DNA from: 34-65-8 sp963529855 | Lineage (GTDB): Bacteria > Pseudomonadota > Alphaproteobacteria > Sphingomonadales > Sphingomonadaceae | Assembly: GCA_963529855.1 (NCBI GenBank) | Contig: CAURZK010000001.1 | Coordinates: 62,001 to 126,000 of the forward strand | Direction: 5' to 3' | DNA length: 64,000 nt | Part shown: positions 6,837-15,915 of the stretch, one piece after another | Numbering within the stretch: position 1 is the stretch's first letter | How the letters are laid out: each line of letters begins with the position of its first letter | Program-made: the position numbers and the translations under genes | Notes under the pieces: generated by a model | The model's input: the letters and a program-made list of their open reading frames with translations, nothing else | Told to the model about the DNA's origin: nothing | Database searches by the model: none

Positions 6837-9790
6837 TCCTCGCGCCCCATCCATTCGTCGAGCCGCATGAGCTGGTCGTAGGTGGCATAGCTCTTGGCAT
6901 CGGGGTTGAGGCGCGCGGTGAATGGCGTGTCGCCCACGATCCACCTGTTGAGCGCGTCAGTGAGATATTCGCTCGCCTTGGGCAGGAAATCTTCCGGCAT
7001 GATGCCACTGGTCTTGCGCCCGACCTTCAGCGGGGTCGCGATGTAGCCGAACCCGGTCGAACTGTCCTTGTTGCGGCCCAGCGACCAGTATTCGAATGCG
7101 GTCGCCGGGCCCCTGGCACCTTCGAACCCGCCTGCCTCGACCATCAGGCCCAGCGTGCCCAGCTGCAGCGCATATCCCGCCTCGACCTGCGCGCCGCTGG
7201 GCGGACTGCCGGTCTTGTAGTCGATCACCGCGAAGCTGCCGTCCTCGAACCGGTCGAGCCGGTCGATCCGGCCGAATATCTCGATCTCGCCGACCTGCAT
7301 TGTCCCCCACTGTTCGAACAGGTGCGGCGTGCGCGCGGGATCGGCGGCAATGGTCTGCTCGACCCATTCGAGTGCGCGCCGCAACCGCGGCCGCCACAGC
7401 GCACGGGTCAGCGGATGCGCGTGCATCTGCGTCAGTTCCTCGTCCGCCAGCTGCGCCAGCGCGCCTTCGCCCTTGTGCCAGCGTTCGAGAATCGCATGGG
7501 CGACCTGGCCCTGCCAGGCCGGGCTCGGCTCCGCATCGAGCAGGTCCAGTTCCTTCAGCCGGAGGATCGAGGAGGCATAGAACTGGTAGGGGTCGGACCG
7601 CAGCCGGTCGAGCGCAGTGACGCTGATCCTGACCTTGCGCTGCGCCGCACTCGGCATTGGCGCGGGACGGGGATAAAGCGGCGCGCGGTCAGCCCAGTCG
7701 ATCGCCTGTGCCCACTGCACCGGCTGGCTGTCGACGTGCCGGTCGATCAGGTCCGCGCCCAGCAGCGCGCGCACCCGCAACAGGAACCGCGACGGGATCG
7801 CCGGGCCGCTCTCGTCCCGCTGCGACCGGCTCAGCACCACTTCGGGCGCACCGAGCATCGCGGCCAGATCGTGCGCGGCAAGGCCGATGCGGAAATCGGC
7901 ACCCGGAACGCCGAGCGCGCGCATCACGGGTGCAGCAAGCAGCGGATCGACCGAAGGGCGCCCCGGCCAGGTCCCTTCGTTCAGCCCGGCGCATAGCACC
8001 AGATCGGCGCGCGCCATCCGCGCTTCGAGCAAGCCGTAGATCGCGACCCTTGAGTGCCCGCCATAGGGGGGCCGCACCGCGACCTGCTCCATCGCATCGC
8101 GCAAGATGGCGTGAAGATCGGAAGTCTCGACCACTGTCCCGACCGCCCGGGCATGGAGCCGCAGATCCTCGATGAACTGCGCGAGCGCCCGCCCATCCTC
8201 GCGCGCCCACAGCCCCTCGCCGCACAATGCCTCACCCGCCGCCGCCAGCCGATCGAGCATGTCCGCGAGCGGATCCTGTTCGATCATGAGCGGCGCCAGC
8301 AATTCTGCGACATCCCGCCACCAGTCAGGCAAGCGGGCCTCGTTCGCAATTTCGCCCACGGCGTCCAGCCCTGCGGCGGGGCGGGGCCCGCGCAGCGCAA
8401 GCTCCAGCGAACGGACGCGCTCCAGCCAGGCCCCGCGCGTTTCGCCTGCGCGCACGAGCGGGTGCGACAGCAGCGCAACCAACGGGACCGGCGCAGCCCC
8501 TTCCCCGGCGACTTCCGCCAGCAACAGGAACAGCCGCCCGGCGACCGTCTGCGACAGGGGCTGGCCCGCGCTGTCGTCAGCAGCGATGTTCCAGCGCCGC
8601 AAATGGCGGACAACGCGCCGGGCAAGATTGCGGTCAGGCGTGACCAGAGCGACGCGGCGTTCGGGCACGTCCAAAGCTTCGCGCATGAGCAGCGCCAGCG
8701 CCTGTGCTTCTGCTTCCGGCGTCGCGCTTTCGATCAGGCGCACGCCGGCAAGGCGACGCTTGTCGGGATCAAGGTGGACCCAGTTGCGGCTGGCCTGGGG
8801 CGGCAGGAACAGGCTGGAGATCGCATGGCTGCGCTCAGGCTCCGCCGCGCCCAGCCCGCGCCGGTGCCACGGCCGCACCTCGGCCCGGCCCATGCTCATC
8901 CGGTTGAGCAGAAGCTTCAGGTGGTATTGCGGGTGGGTGACGGCGTCATGCTTGCCAAAGGGCGGATCGCCAGCGTTCTCGGGCGCGCCGGCAGTTCCCA
9001 GTTCCTCCCACGCCGCGGGATCGAGCGACAGGTCGAGATCGGGCAGGATCACCGCGCCTTGCGGCAGATGTGCGACCACGCGCAACAGGCGCGCCAGCGC
9101 GGGCGATGCGCTGGTGACGCCCGCTGCCACGATCGGGGTAGCCGGCGGATGGTCGCGCCACAGACGTTCGGCATGGCGAAACAGGAGATTGCGCCGCTGC
9201 GCCGCGTCGATCTCGCCGCGCGCCTGCAGTTCCGCCAGCCAGGTCGCCTGGACCCGGGCAAACAGCCGAAGCGCGCGCTGCCAGTGGCCGGCAAGATCAT
9301 GTGCAAACAGATCGAGCACCCGGTCCGACAGCAAGTCTTCCGGGCCGATTTCCTCGACCAGCAGGCGATCCATCGTGCGCGCGGTTTCCGACGCAAGGCG
9401 CAGCAGCGCGCTTCCCCTGGGCGCATCCTTGCCAAGTTCCGCCCGCAGGATTTCAGCGAGCCGCAGCCAGCGAAACATCGGATCGGCGGCCGGGGGCACG
9501 TCGCTTGCGCCGAGGGGATCGAGCAGGCTGCCGAGCGCCTCGTCAAGATCGAGATCGCCGACTGCGACCATGCGCGGCATCAGCATCCCTGCGCGCCCTT
9601 CGGCGCCAAAATGGCGGATGAACGCTTCGGACACGGTGCGCATCGCGCGGCTGCTCGGCAGCAGCAGGGTCAGCCGGGCAAGGCCGAGGTCGGCATCGGC
9701 ATAGCGCGGGACCAGCCCGGCAACCAGCGCATCGGCAAACCCCCGGTGCGCGGCGATGGAATAGATATTGGGCCCGGGCCGGTCAGGCAC
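6833..9790 (-). CDS. addB: Double-strand break repair protein AddB
   Basis: AddB is the second AddAB subunit; in alphaproteobacteria it keeps a nuclease domain, while the helicase region is degenerate. The likely start is GTG at the end of murU, with which it overlaps by 8 bases, giving 985 residues beginning VPDRPGPNIYSIAAHRGFAD. The frame stays open upstream only because it shadows murU. The C-terminal nuclease is visible as FGRIDRLDRFEDGSFAVIDY followed by KTG, the GxxDRxD ... DYKTG pattern of the RecB/AddB nuclease family. There is no ATG near the chosen start, so the exact first codon is the main uncertainty. Confidence 0.92.
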   Translation of the reverse strand: MPDRPGPNIYSIAAHRGFADALVAGLVPRYADADLGLARLTLLLPSSRAMRTVSEAFIRHFGAEGRAGMLMPRMVAVGDLDLDEALGSLLDPLGASDVPPAADPMFRWLRLAEILRAELGKDAPRGSALLRLASETARTMDRLLVEEIGPEDLLSDRVLDLFAHDLAGHWQRALRLFARVQATWLAELQARGEIDAAQRRNLLFRHAERLWRDHPPATPIVAAGVTSASPALARLLRVVAHLPQGAVILPDLDLSLDPAAWEELGTAGAPENAGDPPFGKHDAVTHPQYHLKLLLNRMSMGRAEVRPWHRRGLGAAEPERSHAISSLFLPPQASRNWVHLDPDKRRLAGVRLIESATPEAEAQALALLMREALDVPERRVALVTPDRNLARRVVRHLRRWNIAADDSAGQPLSQTVAGRLFLLLAEVAGEGAAPVPLVALLSHPLVRAGETRGAWLERVRSLELALRGPRPAAGLDAVGEIANEARLPDWWRDVAELLAPLMIEQDPLADMLDRLAAAGEALCGEGLWAREDGRALAQFIEDLRLHARAVGTVVETSDLHAILRDAMEQVAVRPPYGGHSRVAIYGLLEARMARADLVLCAGLNEGTWPGRPSVDPLLAAPVMRALGVPGADFRIGLAAHDLAAMLGAPEVVLSRSQRDESGPAIPSRFLLRVRALLGADLIDRHVDSQPVQWAQAIDWADRAPLYPRPAPMPSAAQRKVRISVTALDRLRSDPYQFYASSILRLKELDLLDAEPSPAWQGQVAHAILERWHKGEGALAQLADEELTQMHAHPLTRALWRPRLRRALEWVEQTIAADPARTPHLFEQWGTMQVGEIEIFGRIDRLDRFEDGSFAVIDYKTGSPPSGAQVEAGYALQLGTLGLMVEAGGFEGARGPATAFEYWSLGRNKDSSTGFGYIATPLKVGRKTSGIMPEDFLPKASEYLTDALNRWIVGDTPFTARLNPDAKSYATYDQLMRLDEWMGREE

Positions 9791-10499
9791 TCCGCAACGC
9801 TTCCTCGGTAGGCGCGATCGCTTGCGGCGTGCCGACTTCGAACCACAACCCGGTGAAGCTGGCGCCGTAAAGCCGCCCTTCCGCGATCGCGCGGTCCCAC
9901 AGCAGGTTGGTGGAGAATTTCCCCTGCGGCGCGTCGCGCAGCAACCGGTGCGAAACGAGCTGAATGCCGGTGTAGACAAAAGGCGCGACCCGGCCCGGCC
10001 GCTTGCGCGACAGCTTGCCGTGCGGGTCCATGTAGAAATCGCCGATCCCGTCGAAATTGATCGCACGGGCGTGGCCGACCAGCAGCAGCAGGGCGTCCAT
10101 CTGGTCCGGATTCCACCGTGCGGACAGTTCGGCAAAGGCATTGCGCGGACCATCGAGCCAGACGTTGTCGGCGTTGAGGCAGAAGAACGGGTCCGGCAGA
10201 TGCGGCAGCGCGTGGGTCATTCCGCCACCGGTTTCGAGCAGCACTTCCCGTTCGTCAGAGATGGTGATGGCCGGCGCGGCACGCGCCTTCAGATGCGCTT
10301 CCAGGGCATCGGCGAGGTAGTGTACGTTGACCACCGCCTTGGCTACGCCTGCCTCGTCCAGCCGGTCGAGCGCGTGGTCGATCAGCGGCTTGCCCGCGAC
10401 GCGTACCATCGGCTTGGGCTGGGTCGCGGTCAGCGGCCGCATCCGTTTGCCCAGCCCCGCCGCCATGACCATCGCGGTATCGGAAGCCAGCGCGCTCAC
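9783..10499 (-). CDS. murU: MurU-like N-acetylmuramate-1-phosphate uridylyltransferase
   Basis: A 238-residue nucleotidyltransferase with the NTP-binding signature AAGLGKRMRPLTATQPKPM and the downstream LNADNVW metal site. It begins with GTG inside the stop of the preceding kinase gene (GTGA overlap); the next in-frame ATG (TAMVMAAGLG) would cut into the fold. Alone it would be only a generic sugar-1-phosphate nucleotidyltransferase. Directly behind an AmgK-type kinase, however, it matches the AmgK-MurU shunt, in which MurNAc is phosphorylated at C1 and converted to UDP-MurNAc, bypassing fosfomycin-sensitive MurA. Function is therefore inferred from context. Confidence 0.8.
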   Translation of the reverse strand: MSALASDTAMVMAAGLGKRMRPLTATQPKPMVRVAGKPLIDHALDRLDEAGVAKAVVNVHYLADALEAHLKARAAPAITISDEREVLLETGGGMTHALPHLPDPFFCLNADNVWLDGPRNAFAELSARWNPDQMDALLLLVGHARAINFDGIGDFYMDPHGKLSRKRPGRVAPFVYTGIQLVSHRLLRDAPQGKFSTNLLWDRAIAEGRLYGASFTGLWFEVGTPQAIAPTEEALRSA

Positions 10500-11485
10500 T
10501 GAATCTCGCCGCCAAAGGTGTCGCGGATTTCCTGCGGAATATTGGCCGCGAACCAAGTCGCCACCGGCTCCAGCGCGGGGTGGGCCAGGTCGCGTTCCAT
10601 CGCTTCCCAGACCCGGGGAATGTAGGCAAGATAACGCTGCTTCCCGTCGCGCTTCCACAACCGGGTGAAAATGCCCACGATCTTGGCGTTACGCTGGGCG
10701 CCAAGCCGGGCGTAGTCCGCTTCGAAATCGGCGCCCGCTCCGGTCGCGGCGATGTAGCGGTCGAGCATCTGCCGTTCCAGCTGCTCGGAGACTTCGCGCC
10801 GCGCATCCTGCAGCAGCGAGACGAGATCGTAGGCCGGATGTCCGACCAGCGCGTCCTGGAAATCGATCAGGCCCTGGGCACCGCCCCCGTCGGGCGCGGG
10901 CGACAGGAGCATGATGTTTTCAGCGTGATAATCGCGCAGGACCGTAACGCCCGGGTCTTGCCGCGCCAGCATCGGTGCAAGCGCCGCGTCCCATGCCGCG
11001 CGGTAGCCGGCATCGTCGACTGCCAGTCCCATCGCCGGGCAATACCATTCGGTCAGCAGCCCCGCCTCGCGCTGGTAGACCGCCATGTCGTATGGCGCGA
11101 ACGGACCCGGCGGCTGGGCGTGAAGGCGGACCAGCGCATCGATCGCTTCTGCGTAAGACGCTTGTTCGCCAGCAGGGTTCGCATCCAGCCAATCGCGCAT
11201 CCGCTCGTCGCCGAAATCCTCCAGCAGGACCCAACCGTTCGCTGCATCTTCGGCGAAAACGTGCGGCGCACGCTGCCCGTGGGCCGCCAGCCAGTGCGCG
11301 ACATCCAGAAACGGTTGCGGATCTTCGTGCGGCGGGGGCGCATGCATCAGCATCGCGCGCCGTTCACCATCGCGGAGCCGGAAATAGCGGCGGAACGAGG
11401 CGTCGCCCGGGATCGGGTCGATCGCTGCATTGCCCCATCCGGCAGTGTCGAGGAACTGGTGCAAGCCTTCGGGCAAATCGCTCAT
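10496..11485 (-). CDS. amgK: AmgK-like cell-wall amino-sugar kinase (phosphotransferase family)
   Basis: A 329-residue aminoglycoside-phosphotransferase-fold kinase. The conserved catalytic loop is VLRDYHAENIML (HxxN) and the metal-binding DFQ motif follows in GLIDFQDALVGHPAYDL. Known AmgK enzymes phosphorylate the anomeric position of N-acetylmuramic acid or N-acetylglucosamine released during wall turnover. The start MSDLPEGL is set by the ATGA overlap with tsaE. Its immediate downstream partner is the MurU-like uridylyltransferase, the pairing on which the assignment rests. A lytic transglycosylase and an SleB-type hydrolase elsewhere in the window could supply the muropeptides. Confidence 0.82.
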   Translation of the reverse strand: MSDLPEGLHQFLDTAGWGNAAIDPIPGDASFRRYFRLRDGERRAMLMHAPPPHEDPQPFLDVAHWLAAHGQRAPHVFAEDAANGWVLLEDFGDERMRDWLDANPAGEQASYAEAIDALVRLHAQPPGPFAPYDMAVYQREAGLLTEWYCPAMGLAVDDAGYRAAWDAALAPMLARQDPGVTVLRDYHAENIMLLSPAPDGGGAQGLIDFQDALVGHPAYDLVSLLQDARREVSEQLERQMLDRYIAATGAGADFEADYARLGAQRNAKIVGIFTRLWKRDGKQRYLAYIPRVWEAMERDLAHPALEPVATWFAANIPQEIRDTFGGEIQ

Positions 11486-11919
11486 GGCCAGCGGGTTAGC
11501 CAATCCGCACCCGGCCGGGCAATCGCAATCCGGCCCTGCCCCACAGTTTCCAGCGCAATTGCAAGGCAGCCTGGCTCATGCGCGAAACCGCCGGCATTTT
11601 CCGGCCATTCCGCGATGAGGGCGGCACCGTCGCGATAATCGTCCAGCCCCAGCTCGGCCGCTTCCGCAGGGCGTTCCAGGCGATAGAAATCCGCATGAAC
11701 CAGCGGCGGGTCGAGCGCATCGTAGGTTTCGACGATCGTAAAGGTGGGTGATGGTACCTCGCCGGTGTGACCGAGCGCACGGATGATTGCGCGGGCCAGC
11801 GTGGTCTTGCCAGCGCCCAGACCGCCCGAAAGAGCAATCACGTCCCCCGGCCGCAGCACTGCGGCGATGCGTGCGCCCAGCCGGTCCATGGCCGCAATAT
11901 CGGGCAGATCGATCGTCAC
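11482..11919 (-). CDS. tsaE: tRNA threonylcarbamoyladenosine biosynthesis ATPase TsaE
   Basis: TsaE is the small ATPase that works with TsaB and TsaD to install the t6A modification at position 37 of ANN-decoding tRNAs. The 145 residues carry Walker A GGLGAGKTTLARA (about 32-44), the family segment PSPTFTIVETY, and HADFYRLE. It begins with GTG overlapping the divL stop (GTGA) and ends overlapping the amgK start (ATGA), so it is coupled on both sides. Length and motifs are standard for the family. Confidence 0.94.
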   Translation of the reverse strand: MTIDLPDIAAMDRLGARIAAVLRPGDVIALSGGLGAGKTTLARAIIRALGHTGEVPSPTFTIVETYDALDPPLVHADFYRLERPAEAAELGLDDYRDGAALIAEWPENAGGFAHEPGCLAIALETVGQGRIAIARPGADWLTRWP

Positions 11920-14246
11920 GGCAGTGCGATGATCACGCTCGTCCCCTCGCCCAGTTGCGAGAGAATTTCGAGCGTGCCCCCGTGCGCCTCGACCAGCTGG
12001 CGGGCCAGCGGAATGCCCAGCCCCTGCTTGCGCCCGCCGTCGATCGCCCCGCCCTGCTGCAGCCGTCGCAATTCGTCGGCGCCCATCCCGCGGCCATTGT
12101 CGGATACGACGATCCGGACGACGCCTTGCGCCTTCGAAAGGTCGAGCAGTATCTTGCCGCCTGGCGGCGTGGCAGCGATGGCATTGTCGAGAACCTGGCC
12201 GACGGCCTTCGCCAGTTGCCGCGGATCCGCCTCGACCACGCCGCTCGCCTTGCTGCCGCGCAGCTCCAGGCTCAGCCCGGCATCGACGATCGCCTTCTCC
12301 CGTTCGCGCACGATGCGCGTCGCCAGTGCGAAGACCTCGACCCGTTCCTTGGATAGCGGGAGGAGCCCGGCCTCGCTTTGCGAAAGGTCGAGGACATTTT
12401 CCACCTGAGCGGAAAGGCGCGCCACCGATTGCAGGATCGCATCGACATAGTCGCGGCCCTGCTCAGACAGATCGCCGGCGACCCCGGCCTGGAGCAATTC
12501 CGCAAAACCGCCAATCGAGGTGAGCGGGGTGCGGAATTCATAACTCATGTTCGCGAGGAAGCGCGTCTTGACCTGATCGGCCTGTTCCAGCGCCATGTTG
12601 CGTTCGCGCAGCGCCGCCTCGGCCCGCTCGTTCGCAGTCACGTCCAGCACCGTCAGCAGGCCATTTCCATCGGGGAGCGGCACGCCCGCAAATTCGAGCG
12701 TCCGGCCATCCTTCAGCGCAACGCGTCCGCCGCGCTGCTTGCGATCGAGCGTTGCCGCGCGGATCGTTTCCCCGATCAATTTCGCCTTGGCCGGCTCGTT
12801 CAGCTGCGGCGCGAGCGCTTCCAGCAGCGCCTCGGCCGAGGGGTGGTTGTCGAGCATGGCCGCATCCAGCCCCCAGACCCCGGCGAAGGTGCGATTCCAC
12901 AGCTGCAGTCGGCCATCGGGAGCGAAAACGGCCAATGCTTCGAACAGGCTGTCGAACGTCGCCGTGCGCGTGCGCAGCAACGTATCGCGCATCGACGACA
13001 ACGCCAGCTGTTCGGTACGGTCTTCCGCGATCAGGACCAGCCCACCGTCCGGCATGGGCTGGGCAACGATCCGGACGTGGGTGCCATCGGACAGGGGCCA
13101 GGCCTCTTCCTGCGCTTCGCCGCTCGAAAACCAGGCGATGTGTTCGCGGCGCCAGGCGGGGAAATCGCGGACTTCTGGCGTACGCCCAGCCTCGCGCGCA
13201 TTGGTCAGGATGCGGTCGAACTCCAGCCCGCCCTTGAGGGCACCGGGCGCCAGTGCGAAGATGCGCTGGAAGGGCTGGTTGGCGAACACGATGTGCCGCT
13301 GGGCGTCGAACTGGGCCACGCCCACCGACAGCTGGTCGAGCATCTGCCGCTGCGCCTCGCGGAAGGCGCGGAAGGACCGCGACAGTTCTTCCATCTCTTC
13401 GATATCGATCGCGTACCCCGCCACCCCCTCAGGGCCAAGCGGCAGGTCGCTGACCCGCAAGGCACGGCGCGCGCCATCGATGGTCGCGGCGACGACCCGT
13501 TCGACCGGCAAGTTCTGCGCAGACGCCTGCTGCGCTATCTGGGCGGCGGTCAGCCCGTCGACGGGCTCGATCAGCTCGATCCGGTTTGCCACCACCGCCT
13601 CCGCACTGTCGGCGGCGACTGCGGCCACATAGGCGCGGTTAACCAGTTCCAGCGCGCCGCTCGAACCGCGGAACCACATTGGCATGGGGGCCGCTTCGAT
13701 CAATCCGACGAGCGCGGCAAAATCGGTCTTCGCGCGCCGGGCTTCCGCCCGAAGCTTCGCCAGTTCAGCCTCGCTCTCGCTGAAGTCGAACACCCAGACG
13801 AGTGCCGCCCCGCCGGGCGACACTTGCGGATCGGCCAGAACGCCCCGAAAGGCAAAGCTGCGCTGGGCCCCGGGCTGGGTCGCGACCATCCGGAACGGCG
13901 CCGCGGTTTTTTGCGTGGTGCGAACGTGTTCGGCGAGCTCGCGCACCTGGCTTTCGCTGAGCCCCTTGCCGGGCCCGCCGGCCAGTTCGGTCAGGAACTG
14001 CGGCATCTTGTCGAGATCGAGCCATGTCGCGAGTTTGTCCGACGCCTCGATCCGGCCATCGGTGCGCACCAGCATCGGCAGCGCCGGCGCTTCCTCGATC
14101 ATGCGCGCCATGCGGCGGGCGGAGCGGCGACTGCCCTCGGCCCGCCGGGCCTTGCCGTGGGCCCACAATGTCGCCCAAGCCGCCGCCAGGGTCCAGGCGG
14201 CGAGCAGCACTCCGATCACGACCAGCGCGGTGGGGGACAATTCCAT
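11916..14246 (-). CDS. divL: DivL-type PAS sensor pseudokinase with Tyr in place of the phosphoacceptor His
   Basis: 776 residues starting MELSPTALVV. There is one N-terminal membrane segment (about 7-27), several PAS-like blocks (roughly 45-150, 180-275, 300-410, 425-540), a dimerisation helix and an ATPase domain. The H-box reads RFLANMSYEFRTPLTSIGG: the phosphoacceptor position is Tyr569 (codon at 12542-12540), not His. The ATP-binding boxes look intact (LDNAIAATPPGG, DNGRGMG, QGLGIPLA). This combination is the hallmark of Caulobacter DivL (769 residues, Tyr550), which reads the DivK phosphorylation state and controls the CckA-CtrA relay. It heads the operon with tsaE, amgK, murU and addBA. 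The start ATG was preferred over an open upstream extension that runs into the ahcY terminator. Confidence 0.9.
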   Translation of the reverse strand: MELSPTALVVIGVLLAAWTLAAAWATLWAHGKARRAEGSRRSARRMARMIEEAPALPMLVRTDGRIEASDKLATWLDLDKMPQFLTELAGGPGKGLSESQVRELAEHVRTTQKTAAPFRMVATQPGAQRSFAFRGVLADPQVSPGGAALVWVFDFSESEAELAKLRAEARRAKTDFAALVGLIEAAPMPMWFRGSSGALELVNRAYVAAVAADSAEAVVANRIELIEPVDGLTAAQIAQQASAQNLPVERVVAATIDGARRALRVSDLPLGPEGVAGYAIDIEEMEELSRSFRAFREAQRQMLDQLSVGVAQFDAQRHIVFANQPFQRIFALAPGALKGGLEFDRILTNAREAGRTPEVRDFPAWRREHIAWFSSGEAQEEAWPLSDGTHVRIVAQPMPDGGLVLIAEDRTEQLALSSMRDTLLRTRTATFDSLFEALAVFAPDGRLQLWNRTFAGVWGLDAAMLDNHPSAEALLEALAPQLNEPAKAKLIGETIRAATLDRKQRGGRVALKDGRTLEFAGVPLPDGNGLLTVLDVTANERAEAALRERNMALEQADQVKTRFLANMSYEFRTPLTSIGGFAELLQAGVAGDLSEQGRDYVDAILQSVARLSAQVENVLDLSQSEAGLLPLSKERVEVFALATRIVREREKAIVDAGLSLELRGSKASGVVEADPRQLAKAVGQVLDNAIAATPPGGKILLDLSKAQGVVRIVVSDNGRGMGADELRRLQQGGAIDGGRKQGLGIPLARQLVEAHGGTLEILSQLGEGTSVIIALP

Positions 14247-14306
14247 CGAACGCCAGCTATGCGTGTGAAGGCCGTGATGCAACGCTCGCCGTGCGCAAAT
14301 GCACGA

Positions 14307-14339
14307 AACGCCGCCCCCGCCATGTGCAGGAGCGGCGTT
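14307..14339 (-). terminator. Hairpin downstream of ahcY (probable terminator)
   Basis: An 8-bp perfect inverted repeat AACGCCGC/GCGGCGTT with a 17-base loop lies 22 bases beyond the ahcY stop. Read on the minus strand it is followed by only a short T stretch, so termination strength is uncertain. It separates ahcY from divL. Confidence 0.6.
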
Positions 14340-14360
14340 CCGCGCGAATTTCACGCTGAA

Positions 14361-15770
14361 TCAGTAGCGATAGTGGTCCGGCTTGAACGGCCCGTTTTGC
14401 GGCACGCCGATGTAATCGGCCTGCTTCTGGCTCAACTGGGTCAACATCACGCCGAGCTTGTCGAGGTGCAGCGCGGCGACCTTCTCATCCAGGTGCTTGG
14501 GCAGGACATAGACGTCGTTTTCGTACTGGTCCGACTTCGTGAACAGTTCGATCTGCGCCAGCGTCTGGTTGGTGAAGCTGCTGCTCATGACGAAGCTGGG
14601 GTGGCCCGTTGCGCAGCCCAGGTTGACGAGGCGGCCCTTGGCGAGAACGATAATCGACTTGCCATCGGGGAAAGTCACCAGATCGGTGCCCGGCTTCACT
14701 TCTTTCCACGTATAGTTATCGAGCGCCGAGATCTGGATCTCGCTGTCGAAGTGGCCGATGTTGCAGACGATCGCCATCGGCTTCATCGCCATCATGTGCT
14801 CGGCGGTGATGACGTCCTCGTTACCGGTCGCGGTGACGAAGATATCGGCGCGGGGCACCGCGTTCTCCATCGTCACGACCTCGAACCCGTCCATCGCTGC
14901 CTGAAGCGCACAGATCGGGTCGATTTCTGTCACCAGCACGCGCGCGCCGCCATCACGCAGCGAGGCGGCCGAACCCTTGCCAACGTCGCCGTAGCCCGCG
15001 ACGCAGGCGACCTTGCCGGCCAGCATGACGTCGGTGGCGCGGCGGATCGCGTCGACCAGCGATTCCTTGCAGCCGTAGAGATTGTCGAACTTCGACTTGG
15101 TCACGCTGTCGTTGACGTTGATCGCCGGGAACGGCAGCTTGCCCTGCTTCGAGATCTGGTAGAGCCGCATCACGCCGGTCGTCGTTTCTTCCGAAACGCC
15201 CTTGATGGCCTTGACCGTGGCGGTGAGGTAGCCGGGCTTGGCCGCGACGAACGCCTTGAGCGCGCGCTGCATTTCGATTTCTTCGGCATTCTGCGGTTCG
15301 GGCATGGTTTCGCCCGCCTCGATCCGCGCGCCCCACAGGGCGAACATCGTCGCATCGCCGCCATCGTCCAGGATCATGTTGCAGGTCAGGTCCGGATCGG
15401 CCTCGCTCGACCAGTCGAAGATCTTGCCGACATAATCCCAGTAATCGGCCAGCGTTTCGCCCTTCACGGCGAACACCGGGATGCCCTGAGCCGCGATCGC
15501 GGCAGCGGCATGGTCCTGGGTCGAATAGATGTTGCAGGTCGCCCAGCGCACCTGGGCGCCCAGCGCGACCAGCGTTTCGATGAGCACCGCGGTCTGGATG
15601 GTCATGTGGAGCGAGCCGGTGATCCGCGCGCCCTTCAACGGCTGCGACGTGCCATATTCCTCGCGCAAGGCCATCAGGCCCGGCATCTCGGTTTCGGCGA
15701 TGGTGATCTCATCCCGGCCAAAATCGGCGAGGGCAATGTCCTTGATGACGCAATCGGTAAATTCGGCCAC
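14361..15770 (-). CDS. ahcY: Adenosylhomocysteinase (S-adenosylhomocysteine hydrolase)
   Basis: AhcY splits S-adenosylhomocysteine into adenosine and homocysteine, removing the product inhibitor of methyltransferases and feeding the methionine cycle. The 469 residues begin MAEFTDCVIKDIALADFGR. They contain CNIYSTQDHAAAAIA, the NAD-binding GYGDVGKGSAASL and the C-terminal LDKLGVMLTQLSQKQADYIG ending in PDHYRY, as in all members. Length is normal. A 145-base leader with inverted repeats precedes it, but no known riboswitch consensus was found there. Confidence 0.97.
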   Translation of the reverse strand: MAEFTDCVIKDIALADFGRDEITIAETEMPGLMALREEYGTSQPLKGARITGSLHMTIQTAVLIETLVALGAQVRWATCNIYSTQDHAAAAIAAQGIPVFAVKGETLADYWDYVGKIFDWSSEADPDLTCNMILDDGGDATMFALWGARIEAGETMPEPQNAEEIEMQRALKAFVAAKPGYLTATVKAIKGVSEETTTGVMRLYQISKQGKLPFPAINVNDSVTKSKFDNLYGCKESLVDAIRRATDVMLAGKVACVAGYGDVGKGSAASLRDGGARVLVTEIDPICALQAAMDGFEVVTMENAVPRADIFVTATGNEDVITAEHMMAMKPMAIVCNIGHFDSEIQISALDNYTWKEVKPGTDLVTFPDGKSIIVLAKGRLVNLGCATGHPSFVMSSSFTNQTLAQIELFTKSDQYENDVYVLPKHLDEKVAALHLDKLGVMLTQLSQKQADYIGVPQNGPFKPDHYRY

Positions 15771-15915
15771 GGTTCGGTCGGTCCTGTTTCTGACGGTAAG
15801 GAAAAGACGCCGACGGGATAAGCAGATGGGCGGCGCCGTTGATCGGAGCCGCCCTTACCGCTGTCCTACCGCGAAGGCAAATCCTCGCGGTCCGCTTTGC
15901 CTTTCGAATGCGATC
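15771..15915 (-). other. ahcY upstream region with two inverted repeats
   Basis: Read on the minus strand, GGCAAA...TTTGCC encloses a GCGG/CCGC pair, and further on GGGCGGC (15854-15848) pairs with GCCGCCC (15834-15828). The motif GCGGTAGGA occurs twice, once across the stop of the upstream gene. The repeats may be a terminator for the upstream gene or part of the ahcY leader. The SAH riboswitch consensus was looked for and not found. Confidence 0.35.

Noticed and set aside
12378..15821. An open frame of over 1100 codons on the plus strand opposite divL and ahcY
   Set aside because: It is antisense to two well-supported genes, crosses their intergenic region and terminator, and has no domain; a known artefact in high-GC DNA.
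15771..15915. SAH riboswitch before ahcY
   Set aside because: The conserved GAGGAGCGCTGC and CCAGGCTCGG blocks are absent on the coding strand.
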